Positions 44,557 through 53,799 of a DNA stretch of 64,000 bases are shown piece after piece; position 1 is the stretch's first letter; each line of letters starts with the position of its first letter. The position numbers and the translations under genes are program-made. Under the pieces are notes generated by a model. That model made no database searches. It worked only from the letters and a program-made list of their open reading frames with translations, and was not told the DNA's origin. Where the stretch lies: the NCBI RefSeq assembly GCF_900116705.1, contig NZ_FPBP01000004.1, positions 1 through 64,000 on the forward strand. The letters are read 5' to 3'. This DNA comes from Halomonas korlensis. Lineage in GTDB: Bacteria; Pseudomonadota; Gammaproteobacteria; Pseudomonadales; Halomonadaceae.

Positions 44557-46167
44557 ATGAACAGACGCGACTTCTTGAAGACCACGAGCATTCTGGGCAG
44601 CGCCCTGCTGCCCTTCTCTTCACTGCTTGCCGCGGTGGAAAATGCCAACCGCACGCTTGGCAGCCGCGAGGCGTTCAGTTATGCCTGGCTCAAGGGTCTC
44701 GCCAGGGACCTCGCATCTCAGACGCATGAGAGCACCGCGGCCGAGTTGCCGGCCCCCCTGCAAGACATGAGCTGGGACGACTATCAGGCCATTCGCTTCG
44801 ATCCGGACCACGCGCTCTGGTCCGATGAGGAAGCCTCGCACTTTCGCGCTCAGTTGTTTCATCTCGGGCTCTATTTCAAGAAGCCGGTCAGGATTCATGA
44901 AATTGTCGAGGGTGTCGCCCGCGAGATCGCCTATGACCCGGCGCTGTTCGATTACGGCACCTCCGGTATCGAAGGCGAGGCCCTGCCGGAAGACTTGGGG
45001 TTCGCCGGTTTTCGGCTTCATCACCGTGACGACTGGCAGCGCGATGTCGCCGCCTTCCTCGGCGCCAGCTATTTTCGTGCGGTCGGCAAGTCGTTGCAGT
45101 ACGGCATGTCCGCCCGCGGCCTGGCCATCGATACGGCCATGGACAGACCCGAGGAATTCCCCGACTTCACCCGGTTCTGGCTCGAGCGTCCGGCGGCGGA
45201 CAGCGAGGTCGTCCATGTCTACGCGCTGCTCGAATCGCCGAGCATTACCGGCGCCTATCGCTTTGCGATCACCAACACCGACGGCGTGGTCATGGACGTG
45301 GACGCGGCTCTCTATCCCCGCAGCGCCATCGAACGGCTCGGCATCGCCCCGCTGACCAGCATGTACATGGTGGGCGAGAACGACCGTGACGCGAACTGGG
45401 ACTGGCGGCCCGAGATTCACGATTCCGACGGTCTTTCGCTGCACACGGGCAATGGCGAATGGCTATGGCGCCCGCTGGTCAATCCCCCGGCGCTGCGCTT
45501 CAACGCCTACGCCGATCACAGCCCACGCGGCTTCGGCCTGATTCAGCGCGACCGGAATTTCGATCATTATCAGGACGACAGCGTCTTCTACAACCGCCGA
45601 CCGAGCGTCTGGGTCGAGCCCAAGGGCGACTGGGGAGCCGGCTCGATCCAACTGGTGGAGATTCCCACGCTCGACGAAACCTTCGATAACATCGTCGCCT
45701 TCTGGCATCCGGGGGAAGCCGTCGAACCGGGCAGTGAAATGCTGTTCGGCTACCGCCTCTACTGGCGGGCCCGCCCGCCTGCCGAGCCTTCGCTGGCGCG
45801 CTGCGTCGCTACCCGAACCGGCCTGGGCGGTGTCGTCGGCCAGCGTCGCGAATACTTCAGTTGGCGGTTCGCCGTCGACTTCCAGGGTGGACCTTTCCCT
45901 TTCGCGGACGACGCGGATATCACCGTGGAGCCCGTCATCGAGACGTCCGCCGGTCGCATCGAGATCACCTCGGCAAGGCCGCTGGCCTCGATCCAGGGCT
46001 ACCGGGCGATGTTCGATGTCGTACCGCCGGATGAGGGCACCGAGCCCATCAATCTGCGGCTCTACCTCAAGGCCGACGGCGAGCCCCTGACCGAAACCTG
46101 GGTCTATCAGTGGACGCCGCCGCCCGCCGAAGACCGCGACCTGCGCAACCCGACGCATCTTGGATGA
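44557..46167 (+). CDS. opgD: Periplasmic glucan biosynthesis protein OpgD (MdoD)
   Basis: OpgD shapes the backbone of osmoregulated periplasmic glucans. The 536-residue protein has a Tat signal (MNRRDFLKTTSILGSALLPF) with probable cleavage after LLAA. The MdoG/MdoD beta-sandwich follows, with YFKKPVRIHEIVEGVAREI, FLGASYFRAVGKSLQYGMSA and the FNAYADHSPRGFGLIQRDRN region. A C-terminal immunoglobulin-like domain completes it. OpgG and OpgH are not in the window. Such glucans matter in low-salt or envelope-stress adaptation. Confidence 0.95.
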   Translation: MNRRDFLKTTSILGSALLPFSSLLAAVENANRTLGSREAFSYAWLKGLARDLASQTHESTAAELPAPLQDMSWDDYQAIRFDPDHALWSDEEASHFRAQLFHLGLYFKKPVRIHEIVEGVAREIAYDPALFDYGTSGIEGEALPEDLGFAGFRLHHRDDWQRDVAAFLGASYFRAVGKSLQYGMSARGLAIDTAMDRPEEFPDFTRFWLERPAADSEVVHVYALLESPSITGAYRFAITNTDGVVMDVDAALYPRSAIERLGIAPLTSMYMVGENDRDANWDWRPEIHDSDGLSLHTGNGEWLWRPLVNPPALRFNAYADHSPRGFGLIQRDRNFDHYQDDSVFYNRRPSVWVEPKGDWGAGSIQLVEIPTLDETFDNIVAFWHPGEAVEPGSEMLFGYRLYWRARPPAEPSLARCVATRTGLGGVVGQRREYFSWRFAVDFQGGPFPFADDADITVEPVIETSAGRIEITSARPLASIQGYRAMFDVVPPDEGTEPINLRLYLKADGEPLTETWVYQWTPPPAEDRDLRNPTHLG

Positions 46168-46247
46168 CAGGCCGAGCGAGGGCTGCGGACGGGAACCTCT
46201 CCCCGAGCACCACTGTCGCAGCTTGATTGATGCCATAAGGAGATGAC

Positions 46248-46643
46248 ATGACCGATTATGTCAACGATCCCACCCTGCCAGCGCCGCCGTTTCCCGGTAG
46301 CCACATGGTGCTCGACGATTGCTATGTGTTCGTGTCGGGGCTGACGGCCTCGGACATCCAGGAAGGGGAAAACGCCATCGGTGACATCAAGGAAGAGACG
46401 CGCCGGGTGATGCGGGAGTTGGAGCGCATGCTCGCCTTGGTGGAGACCAGTTTCGCCGATGTGCTGCGGGTGGATATCCACCTGGCCGATCTTGGCGATA
46501 TCGGCGAGATGGACAGCGTGTATGCCGAGTTCTTCGAGAATGACCGCTATCCCGCGCGCACCTGTACCGAATCGCCCCGGCTAAGCGGCGGCTCTGGTGT
46601 GGAAATCACCCTGATGGCGACACGGCCCGACCGCTCACGCTGA
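46248..46643 (+). CDS. RidA-family (YjgF/UK114) protein
   Basis: This is a 131-residue chorismate-mutase-fold trimer of the RidA group, which often hydrolyses reactive enamines or imines. Recognisable are VFVSGLTASDIQEG, the ADVLRVDIHLADLGDIGEMD strand and the C-terminal YPARTCTESPRLSGGSGVEI. The Arg of YPART, needed for deaminase activity in true RidA, is present. AAGGAG precedes the ATG. It lies 80 bp after opgD and is convergent with the MDR gene. Confidence 0.9.
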   Translation: MTDYVNDPTLPAPPFPGSHMVLDDCYVFVSGLTASDIQEGENAIGDIKEETRRVMRELERMLALVETSFADVLRVDIHLADLGDIGEMDSVYAEFFENDRYPARTCTESPRLSGGSGVEITLMATRPDRSR

Positions 46644-46705
46644 GACGCGACCAAACCCTGACAGGCGCAGGGCTTCGCGGGCCCTACGTGACGAGGCGGC
46701 GCGGT

Positions 46706-47713
46706 TCAAAACGACAGGCAGATCTTGCCGAAATGGCGGCCCGACTCCTGATGGCGGAAGGCCTCGACGATCTCCTCGAGGGCAAAGCTGCGATCGATGA
46801 TCGGCTCGAGCCCGCCCGCCTCGATGGCTCGAATCATCTCCTGTTGGTGGCGCCGGCTGCCAACGATCAATCCTTGCAGTCGCGCCTGCTTGGCCATCAG
46901 CTTGGCGGTGGGTATTTCACCCTCACGGCCGGTGAGCACGCCGATCAGCGAGATATGCCCGCCGATGCGCACCGCATCGATGGATTGCGGCAAGGTACCA
47001 GGCCCGCCGACCTCGACCACGTGATCGACCCCCTGACCATCGGTCAGGGCCTTCACCTTGCGACCCCAGTCGGGCTCGGTCTGGTAGTTGATGGTGGACT
47101 CGGCGCCCATCACGGCGAGCCGCTCGAGCTTGGCGTCCGAAGAGGACGTGGCAATGACTCGCGCGCCCATCAATCGGGCGAACTGCAGGGCGAAGATCGA
47201 GACACCTCCCGTCCCCAACACCAGCACCGTATCACCGGCCTTGAGGCCGCCGTCGACAACCAGGGCCCGCCAGGCGGTCAGCCCCGCGGTGGTGAGAGTA
47301 GCCGCCTGTTCATGCGAGTATCCCCGCGGTTGATGAGTAAACCAGGTCGCCGGTCGAATTACCTGTTCGCGGGCATAGCCATCGACGCCGTCGCCGGGCG
47401 TGGTGGCGAAGTTGCCCAGCCGCGCAGGACCTTCCAGCCACGGCGGGAAGAAAGTGGAGACTACGGCATCACCCACGGCGAACTCGCTGACCTCCTCGCC
47501 CACCGCCTCGACCACACCGGCGCCATCCGACATGGGAATGCGGCCATCCTCGGTGGGCATCATGCCGGCGACTACGCCGTAGTCATGAAAGTTGAGCGAG
47601 CTCGCATGCAGGCGCACGCGCATTTCGCCGGCTCTCGGCTCACCCGGCGCGTCTGCGTCTTCAAGCATGAGGTTGTCGAGCCCGCCGGGCTGATTAAGGG
47701 TGACGACTTTCAT
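46706..47713 (-). CDS. MDR-family NAD(P)-dependent oxidoreductase
   Basis: This is a medium-chain dehydrogenase/reductase of 335 residues. The GroES-like N-terminal part contains LHASSLNFHDYGVVAG and GAGVVEAVGEEVSEFAVGD. The Rossmann part contains VLVLGTGGVSIFALQFARL. Zinc-ligand Cys and the structural zinc lobe are absent, which points to the zinc-free quinone-oxidoreductase-like or enoyl-reductase-like branch. It is a single gene on the minus strand. The substrate is unknown. Confidence 0.9.
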   Translation of the reverse strand: MKVVTLNQPGGLDNLMLEDADAPGEPRAGEMRVRLHASSLNFHDYGVVAGMMPTEDGRIPMSDGAGVVEAVGEEVSEFAVGDAVVSTFFPPWLEGPARLGNFATTPGDGVDGYAREQVIRPATWFTHQPRGYSHEQAATLTTAGLTAWRALVVDGGLKAGDTVLVLGTGGVSIFALQFARLMGARVIATSSSDAKLERLAVMGAESTINYQTEPDWGRKVKALTDGQGVDHVVEVGGPGTLPQSIDAVRIGGHISLIGVLTGREGEIPTAKLMAKQARLQGLIVGSRRHQQEMIRAIEAGGLEPIIDRSFALEEIVEAFRHQESGRHFGKICLSF

Positions 47714-47771
47714 AGGGGGTTCCTGACATTGGGCTGCTTTTTATGGACCTGCTTCGGGGTTCGCCTTGAGC

Positions 47772-47858
47772 CTAGAAAATCAACATGAGCAGCCCGATGA
47801 CCACCAATAAACCGATGAGAAAGATAATACCGACGGTACTGGCCAGAAATTTCAACAT
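47772..47858 (-). CDS. 28-residue single-span membrane peptide
   Basis: The peptide is MLKFLASTVGIIFLIGLLVV plus IGLLMLIF: one Lys near the N-terminus, then a continuous hydrophobic helix to the end. AAGGAG lies 8 bases before the ATG, a strong ribosome binding site. It is too short for usual gene calling. It sits between the antiporter gene and the MDR gene on the same strand, so it could be a regulator or an accessory of either. Function unknown. Confidence 0.6.
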   Translation of the reverse strand: MLKFLASTVGIIFLIGLLVVIGLLMLIF

Positions 47859-47992
47859 ATCAACAACTCCTTGTAGGTCATTCATGCCGCGCTTCCCGGT
47901 AACGGGCGAACCCTCCTCAAAATAGGAGCCAAGGCCGGTTTGCACAAGCGAGGCGTTTGACGGTTGCCGCCTTCGGCGATACATCGTCATGC

Positions 47993-49225
47993 TCACGTCG
48001 GGGTCTGCGCCGCTTGGCGTCGATAGCGCTTGGCAAAGGGCGCCGCGGTCACACCATGAAGGATGATCGAGACGGCCACAACCAGGCTGCCGGCCACCCA
48101 GGCCGTGTCGTTGTCGGTTCGTCTGGCAATCATTACGGCGTAGAAGAGCGCCGACACACCGATCGGGCCGAACCAGCCCATCACCAATGCAATGCGCTTC
48201 TCCCTCACTGGCGGAAGCCAGGGCCGCAATGCCCAGATGACCGGCAAGCGACGCAACAGCATGACGAGCAGTGCCAGCGCGATGCCACCCCAGCCAAGCG
48301 CCATCCACTCGGACCAGGGCGCGATCAGCCCGAACAGCACGAACACCGGGAGAGTGAAGAACAGATTGACCGCCTCCTGAACGTTGTCCTCCTCGCCGCG
48401 CTCTTTGCCGCCCACCACCTGGTCGAACGCCAGGCCGGCCACAAACACCGCCAGGATGCTGTCGGTACCCAGCAACTTGCCCACGCCCAGCACGAGGACC
48501 GTCAGCGCCAGGGTAATGCTGAGAAACGAGGGCTGGTCGAGGTACTCCTTGGCCTCCGCCCACACCAAGGTGCGTCCGCTGGCCCAGCCAAGCAGCATGC
48601 CGACGACGACCGCCATGCCCACTTCCCATAGCCATACCTTGACGAACCAGTCCATCCAGGCGGATTCCATGGGCGCGGTCAGCAGCAGGATAGGCAACAA
48701 CACCAGCGGGTACGCCAGACCATCGTTGGCGCCGGACTCACCGGAAAGCAGGTGCCTGAACGACTCGGGCAGACTGTCCTTGGCCAGACTGCCCGTAACG
48801 ATCGACGAGGCCAGCACCGGGTCGGTGGCACATACGCTGGCGCCCACCAGCATCGCGATCAGCCAGGGCAGCCCGAGGGTCCAGTGGGCCAGCAGCGAGC
48901 TGATCAGGAACATCGCCGGCATACCGATCGCCAACAACAGCAACAGCGATCGCCAATGCCGACGCGGGTAGAACGGTGGCAAGCGCAAGGCGATCCCCAT
49001 CAGGCTGATACCAAGCGTCAGACGGGTGGTCTCCTCGAGCAGCGTATCGACATTGCCCCAGGCGGCGGGATTGAGCCACCCGAGTCCATGGGGACTGAGC
49101 AGGATGCCTAACAGAAAAGCCACCAGCGGAGGAGACAGCCAGGAGCGATCGACCGGTCGCGACAGCAGGCCGAGCACGAGGACCAAGGACCCGACCGCGG
49201 CGAGAGCGACGTTGAGTTCGTGCAT
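47993..49225 (-). CDS. CPA1-type Na+/H+ (cation/proton) antiporter
   Basis: The 410-residue protein has about 12-13 membrane spans. The CPA1 ion-binding motif is present as SGESGANDGLAYPLVL (Asn-Asp pair), together with GASVCATDPVLASSIVTG and an unwound-helix region with GWFGPIGVSALFYA. It probably extrudes Na+ or K+ in exchange for protons, as expected in a halophile. The ATG at 49225 has AGGAGG 8 bases upstream. nadE ends 24 bp upstream on the same strand. Confidence 0.92.
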   Translation of the reverse strand: MHELNVALAAVGSLVLVLGLLSRPVDRSWLSPPLVAFLLGILLSPHGLGWLNPAAWGNVDTLLEETTRLTLGISLMGIALRLPPFYPRRHWRSLLLLLAIGMPAMFLISSLLAHWTLGLPWLIAMLVGASVCATDPVLASSIVTGSLAKDSLPESFRHLLSGESGANDGLAYPLVLLPILLLTAPMESAWMDWFVKVWLWEVGMAVVVGMLLGWASGRTLVWAEAKEYLDQPSFLSITLALTVLVLGVGKLLGTDSILAVFVAGLAFDQVVGGKERGEEDNVQEAVNLFFTLPVFVLFGLIAPWSEWMALGWGGIALALLVMLLRRLPVIWALRPWLPPVREKRIALVMGWFGPIGVSALFYAVMIARRTDNDTAWVAGSLVVAVSIILHGVTAAPFAKRYRRQAAQTPT

Positions 49226-49249
49226 GTCCGATCCTCCTGCCACCGTGGC

Positions 49250-50083
49250 CTATACCGGCGTGATCGGCAGATTGCGCTTGTTCGTGGTATTGGAATAGGT
49301 GGAAACGATAATCCGGTAGGCCCGTTCACTGACCGGTTTGCCTTCGAGGAAATCATCGATTTCCGCGTAGCTGACCCCAAAGGCCTCTTCATCGGTCTTC
49401 ATGGGCGAGAGTGACTCCAGGTCGGCCGTGGGCACCTTGTCGACCAGTTCTCCAGGGGCACCCAGCGCCGCGCCGACCGCACGTACCTGGCGTTTGCTCA
49501 GGCCGGTCAGGGGCGCGACGTCGCAGGCACCGTCACCGTACTTGGTGAAGAATCCCATCAACGCCTCGGCCGCCTGGTCGGTGCCGACCACCAATCCCCG
49601 CCGTGCTCCCGCGACGGCATACTGGGCGATCATGCGCTGGCGGGCCTTGATATTGCCGAGCACAAAATCCCGATGGGCGGCATCGCGAAACATCAGCCCT
49701 CCCGCCTCCAATGCGTCCAGCATGGCGTCGCTGGCGGGTTTGATGTCGGTGCTCAACGCCTCGTCGGGCTCGATGAACTGCAGCGCGCGCTGGGCATCAG
49801 CCTCGTCCTTCTGTTCGCCATAGGGCAGGCGCATGGCCACGAACGTGGCTTGATGCCCTTTCTGGCGCGCCTTCTCCACCGCGAGCTGCGCCAGCCGGCC
49901 CGCCACGGTGGAGTCCACACCGCCACTGATACCAAGCACCAGCGCCTGCTGGCCTGACGCCTTCAGCTGTGCGCAGAGAAAATCCCGGCACCGCTCGGCC
50001 GCCTGCTGGGGATCGATTCGCGCCTGCACCTGCAGGGTGGCACCGATGTCGCGCTGTTGCTCGGTAGGGGCAAGCTTGTCCAT
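49250..50083 (-). CDS. nadE: Ammonia-dependent NAD synthetase (NadE)
   Basis: NadE makes NAD from nicotinate adenine dinucleotide, ATP and ammonia. The 277-residue length fits the short E. coli-type enzyme without a glutaminase domain. The P-loop LGISGGVDST is intact, as are GNIKARQRMIAQY, VVGTDQAAEALMGFFTKYGD and the C-terminal KRNLPI. The ATG at 50083 is preceded by AAGGAG at 9-10 bases. It lies next to pncC, another NAD-cycle enzyme. Confidence 0.95.
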   Translation of the reverse strand: MDKLAPTEQQRDIGATLQVQARIDPQQAAERCRDFLCAQLKASGQQALVLGISGGVDSTVAGRLAQLAVEKARQKGHQATFVAMRLPYGEQKDEADAQRALQFIEPDEALSTDIKPASDAMLDALEAGGLMFRDAAHRDFVLGNIKARQRMIAQYAVAGARRGLVVGTDQAAEALMGFFTKYGDGACDVAPLTGLSKRQVRAVGAALGAPGELVDKVPTADLESLSPMKTDEEAFGVSYAEIDDFLEGKPVSERAYRIIVSTYSNTTNKRNLPITPV

Positions 50084-50168
50084 CTCGTTCGGCTCCTTGA
50101 ATGAGAAGGCTGTCACTCGATGACCGGGCTGACCTTGAAAGCGACCCAGGCAACGCCGGGGCGGCCGA

Positions 50169-50675
50169 TCAGGCCGCCGAATGATTACCGCAGGCCAGGC
50201 GATGATAGTGGGGTATGCGCTCCAGAGCGTAGTGCGCCGCAGCCAGGCGAACCTCGTTGCGCTCCCCGTCGAAGCGCCGTGTTTCACAGAAATCATGCAC
50301 GTGGCCCTGATGGCGAAAGGCCCAGGCAAAACAGACCGTGCCGATCGGCGTGTCATCGTCACCCGGGTTGGGGCCGGCAACGCCGGTGTTGGCGAGTGCC
50401 ACATCAGCCTTGTTATTGTCCAGCGCCCCGAGTGCCATTTCTCTGGCCACGGCTTCGCTGGTCAGGCCATGCGCATCGATGGTGTCGAAACTGACGCTTA
50501 GATAACGGTTCTTCGCTTCGGGAGAGTAGACCGCCAGGCCACAGTCGATCGATTGGCCGCTCCCGGGCACGCGGGCCAGCTCGGAGACGATCAATCCCGC
50601 CGTGCATGACTCGGCCGTGGCCAGGGTCAGTTCTTCTTCAATGAGGTAACGAGTGATGTTGTCCAGCAGGTCCAT
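50169..50675 (-). CDS. pncC: NMN amidohydrolase (PncC/CinA C-terminal type)
   Basis: PncC deamidates nicotinamide mononucleotide to nicotinate mononucleotide in the NAD salvage cycle. The 168-residue single CinA C-terminal domain shows ATAESCTAGLIVSELARVPG (catalytic Ser/Thr region) and ALANTGVAGPNPGDDDTPIG with IGTVCFAWA. The start MDLLDN has GGAGA 8 bases upstream. With nadE 86 bp further on in the same direction, the two form a short NAD recycling unit. Confidence 0.92.
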   Translation of the reverse strand: MDLLDNITRYLIEEELTLATAESCTAGLIVSELARVPGSGQSIDCGLAVYSPEAKNRYLSVSFDTIDAHGLTSEAVAREMALGALDNNKADVALANTGVAGPNPGDDDTPIGTVCFAWAFRHQGHVHDFCETRRFDGERNEVRLAAAHYALERIPHYHRLACGNHSAA

Positions 50676-50749
50676 TGCCGTATCTCCGCATCCTGACGAA
50701 GGCTGCACTTTAGCGAATGCGACGAGCACTCCGCCTTAACCTAGACTAT

Positions 50750-51955
50750 TCAGGCCATTCTTGCCCCGCCCGCCGTCTCGTATAGCTGCCAGTCATTGTC
50801 GGTCAGCGGCTCGCCGCCTTGTGGCGTCACCCGCACGGTGTCGCTAAGTCCGATGCCCCACTGCCCCGGCACGCGCAGGCAAAGGGGCAGATGGAAGACC
50901 ATGTCGGCCTCGAAGGCGCGATGCTGTCCACGAGCAATATAGCCGGTTCCCTCGACCCAGCTGGGCGGGAACTGCGCGCCTACCGCGTAACCGAACACGC
51001 CGGAGAAGAACACCCGGTCGGCATGTGGCGCCAGCGCTCCTTCGGCCGCGCGAGCGGCGTCATCGAAGGAGTTACCCGGTCGCATGGCCTGGGTCAGCGC
51101 CTCGAACATCGCGCGGCAGACATCGCGCAGCGCCTGCATCTCCGCGCTGGCGCGTCCCGCCACGGCGGTGCGCATCATCGGCGCGGTATAGCGCTGATAA
51201 GCCGAGCCGAACTCCAGGAATACCGGCTCGCCCTCGCCGATGACGTGGCGCTTGTGATTGACATGAATGATGCTGATCCGCCGCCCGGTGGTGACGATCG
51301 GCTGCAGGCTCATGAACTCGCTGCCCGCCGCGATCAATGCCCGGCTGCCTTCCGCCGCGACCTCGTTGTCGGAAATGCCCGGCGCGATGATCGCCATGGC
51401 CGCCCGCAGCCCTTGCGAGGTGATCCGCGCGCTCTCGCGCAGGCAGTCGAGCTCGGCCGGTGTCTTGACGATGCGAATGCGGTCGAGCAGGTCGCCGCCA
51501 TCGTCGCGGAAGCGCCCGGCGCCCAGGCGGGCCTGCAACTCGCGGATCACCCCATAGCGCAGGCCGGCGCCGTAGGTATCCAGGCCGATCGAGCGGAAGG
51601 GCGCCAGGACCTCGGTCAACGGCTCGATCACCTCCTCGATGCCCTCCCAGCGATAGCCGAGGATCTCGTCCACCGTGGCGGTCACCACCGCCGGGCCGGT
51701 CTCGATCGACGGGACTTGCAGCACCAGGCGCTCGGCCGAGACCACCAGGCAGATGTAAACCGACACCTCGAAAGTGTGATACCCCGTCAGGTAGAAGATG
51801 TCGGCGGGGTCGGTGAGCAGCAATGCCTCCAGCCCCTCGCCTTGCATGGCCTGGCGCACCCGCGCGCGGCGCGCGGCGAATTCATCGGCGGCGAAGGGCA
51901 GCTCGCTTTCGGCGAGATGCTCGGCCAGGGCATGGCGGTAGGCGTGGTAATCCAT
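50750..51955 (-). CDS. M24-family (creatinase/ectoine-hydrolase-like) protein without metal ligands
   Basis: The pita-bread fold of 401 residues has a creatinase N-terminal domain (LLLTDPADIFYLTGYHTFEV). The C-terminal catalytic domain contains FLEFGSAYQRYTAPMMRT at residues 247-263 and GYAVGAQFPPSWVEG. True M24 aminopeptidases have Asp in both DxG and SDxTR, but here these are Glu and Ala. It therefore resembles creatinase-like, metal-free hydrolases acting on small C-N bonds rather than peptides. Ectoine- or creatine-type substrates are possible, but nothing in the context selects one. Confidence 0.85.
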   Translation of the reverse strand: MDYHAYRHALAEHLAESELPFAADEFAARRARVRQAMQGEGLEALLLTDPADIFYLTGYHTFEVSVYICLVVSAERLVLQVPSIETGPAVVTATVDEILGYRWEGIEEVIEPLTEVLAPFRSIGLDTYGAGLRYGVIRELQARLGAGRFRDDGGDLLDRIRIVKTPAELDCLRESARITSQGLRAAMAIIAPGISDNEVAAEGSRALIAAGSEFMSLQPIVTTGRRISIIHVNHKRHVIGEGEPVFLEFGSAYQRYTAPMMRTAVAGRASAEMQALRDVCRAMFEALTQAMRPGNSFDDAARAAEGALAPHADRVFFSGVFGYAVGAQFPPSWVEGTGYIARGQHRAFEADMVFHLPLCLRVPGQWGIGLSDTVRVTPQGGEPLTDNDWQLYETAGGARMA

Positions 51956-52104
51956 GGTGTGACACTCCGATCAGTGAAGCCTATCGGCTTCTGGGGGCAA
52001 GCGGGCCGGTTCGTCATGGCAGTGTAGCCGTGAAATAAGGCTGTTCGCTGCCGGTCCGGTTTCGTAGAATCCCGAACCATATTGATGGCTGACAGGATGA
52101 CGAA

Positions 52105-52827
52105 ATGGGCAGGGCCTTCCAGAACCGCAAGGAATCCATGGCCAAGACGGCCGACGCCAAGACCAAGGTGTACAGCAAGTACGGGCGCGAGATCTACGTT
52201 TGCGCCAAACAGGGGGGCACCGACCCCGCCGGCAACCTCTCGCTGCGTGGCCTCATCGATCGGGCCAAGAAGGATCAGGTGCCCAGCCACGTGATCGACA
52301 AGGCGCTGGACAAGGCCAGCGGCGTGGGCGGCGAGGACTTCTCCCCGTCCCGCTATGAAGGCTTCGGTCCGGGCAATGCGATGGTCATCGTCGAGTGCCT
52401 GACCGACAACCCCAACCGTACCTTCGGCGATGTGCGCGGCTGCTTCACCAAGACCAAGAGCAAGCTTGGCACCCCCGGCAGCGTCAGCCACATGTTCGAC
52501 CACTGCGCCATCCTCGCCTACGCCGGTGACGACGAGGAAGCCGCCCTGGAAGCGCTGATGGAAGCCGACGTCGACGTCACCGATATCGAGAACGAGGCCG
52601 GCCGCATCACCGTCTTCGCCCCGCACACCGAGTATGCCAAGGCCAAGCAGGCGCTGCTCGACGCCTTCGGCGAGCTCGATTTCGAGGTCGATGAAATCCA
52701 GTTCGTGCCCCAGACCACCACCCCGGTCGAGGGCGAGGACGCGGTGATGTTCGAGAAACTGCTCGACACCCTGAACAACCTCGACGACGTCCAGAACGTC
52801 TATCACAACGCCGAAGTCACCGAGTAG
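52105..52827 (+). CDS. YebC/PmpR-family protein, YeeN type
   Basis: The 240-residue protein has the three YebC domains. Its N-terminus ([31 protein letters not shown]) matches E. coli YeeN, not YebC, and the final KVYHN-like segment (QNVYHNAEV) is also conserved. YebC proteins were seen as transcription regulators and more recently as ribosome-associated factors relieving stalls. It is a single gene on the plus strand. Confidence 0.92.
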   Translation: MGRAFQNRKESMAKTADAKTKVYSKYGREIYVCAKQGGTDPAGNLSLRGLIDRAKKDQVPSHVIDKALDKASGVGGEDFSPSRYEGFGPGNAMVIVECLTDNPNRTFGDVRGCFTKTKSKLGTPGSVSHMFDHCAILAYAGDDEEAALEALMEADVDVTDIENEAGRITVFAPHTEYAKAKQALLDAFGELDFEVDEIQFVPQTTTPVEGEDAVMFEKLLDTLNNLDDVQNVYHNAEVTE

Positions 52828-52867
52828 TCTCACGCGCTGAAGGCTATCCCGGAGATGAGCGGTCGGT

Positions 52868-53704
52868 TTACGGCCGCTCCAGCCCCGCCTCCTTGCTCAG
52901 GAAAGCATCGATCCCCGCCGAGTAGTCCGGCTCGCTGTCGAGAAACCCCGTGTTGTGGCCGCCGTGGATCTCCAGCAACCGCTTGGGCTCGCCGGCCGCC
53001 GCGAACACCGCTCGGCCCTCCCCGAAGGGAATGATCTCGTCCTCGCGACTATGGATCACCAGCAGCGGCGCCTCGATACGCGCGACGTAGGCTTCGGTGT
53101 CGTAGTCGAAGCGCACCAGCCAGCGCGCCGGCAAGAAGGGGTATAGCCGCTGGGCGAGCTTGGGCACCGAGCGAAACGGCGATTCGAGGATCACCGCCGC
53201 CGGCGATGTCTCGTCGGCCAGGGTGCTGGCCAGCTCGGCTGTCACCGCCGCCCCCAGCGAGCGGCCGAACAGCACGACGTCGCCGGGGTCATGGCCGGCC
53301 TCCATCAGCCAGCGCCAGCCGGCGCGGGCATCCAGCGCCGTGCCGGCCTCCGAAGGGCTGCCCTCGCTGCGCCCGTAGCCGCGGTAGTCGAGGATCAGCA
53401 CCGAGAGCCCCAGCCGGTGGAACTGCCGGATCGACGCCAGCCGGTGGGAGATATTGCCGGCATTGCCATGCAAGAACAGCAGGCTACCGCGGGGCTCGTC
53501 CGCTGGCACCCACCAGGCGTCCAGGCTCACGCCATCCTCGGTCGCCAGTGCTACCGACTCCCAGGCCAGGCCCAGGTCGGCCGGGGTACCGACATGCTCG
53601 CGCCCCATGTGTGGCAGGTAGAGCAAGCGGTTCTGGAAGCCCCAGGCCAGCGACACCACCAGCACATAGACCAGCACCAGTCCGACCAGAAAACGCACCA
53701 GCAT
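52868..53704 (-). CDS. Membrane-anchored alpha/beta hydrolase (BEM46/YfhR type)
   Basis: The 278-residue protein has an N-terminal anchor (FLVGLVLVYVLVVSLAWGFQ) and then a serine-hydrolase core. The oxyanion motif LFLHGNAGN, DYRGYGRSEG, the nucleophile in FGRSLGAA, Asp in HSREDEIIPF and His in HGGHNTGF form a complete triad. Domain position suggests a periplasm- or cytoplasm-facing enzyme tied to the inner membrane. The substrate is unknown. Confidence 0.9.
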   Translation of the reverse strand: MLVRFLVGLVLVYVLVVSLAWGFQNRLLYLPHMGREHVGTPADLGLAWESVALATEDGVSLDAWWVPADEPRGSLLFLHGNAGNISHRLASIRQFHRLGLSVLILDYRGYGRSEGSPSEAGTALDARAGWRWLMEAGHDPGDVVLFGRSLGAAVTAELASTLADETSPAAVILESPFRSVPKLAQRLYPFLPARWLVRFDYDTEAYVARIEAPLLVIHSREDEIIPFGEGRAVFAAAGEPKRLLEIHGGHNTGFLDSEPDYSAGIDAFLSKEAGLERP

Positions 53705-53799
53705 GGATCACCTCACAGGGTCGGCTGCCCGCGCATCGAACAGTCCGTGACCACAACGCCGAGATCGCGATCTTATCTGAACATACCCGACAGGCTGGC

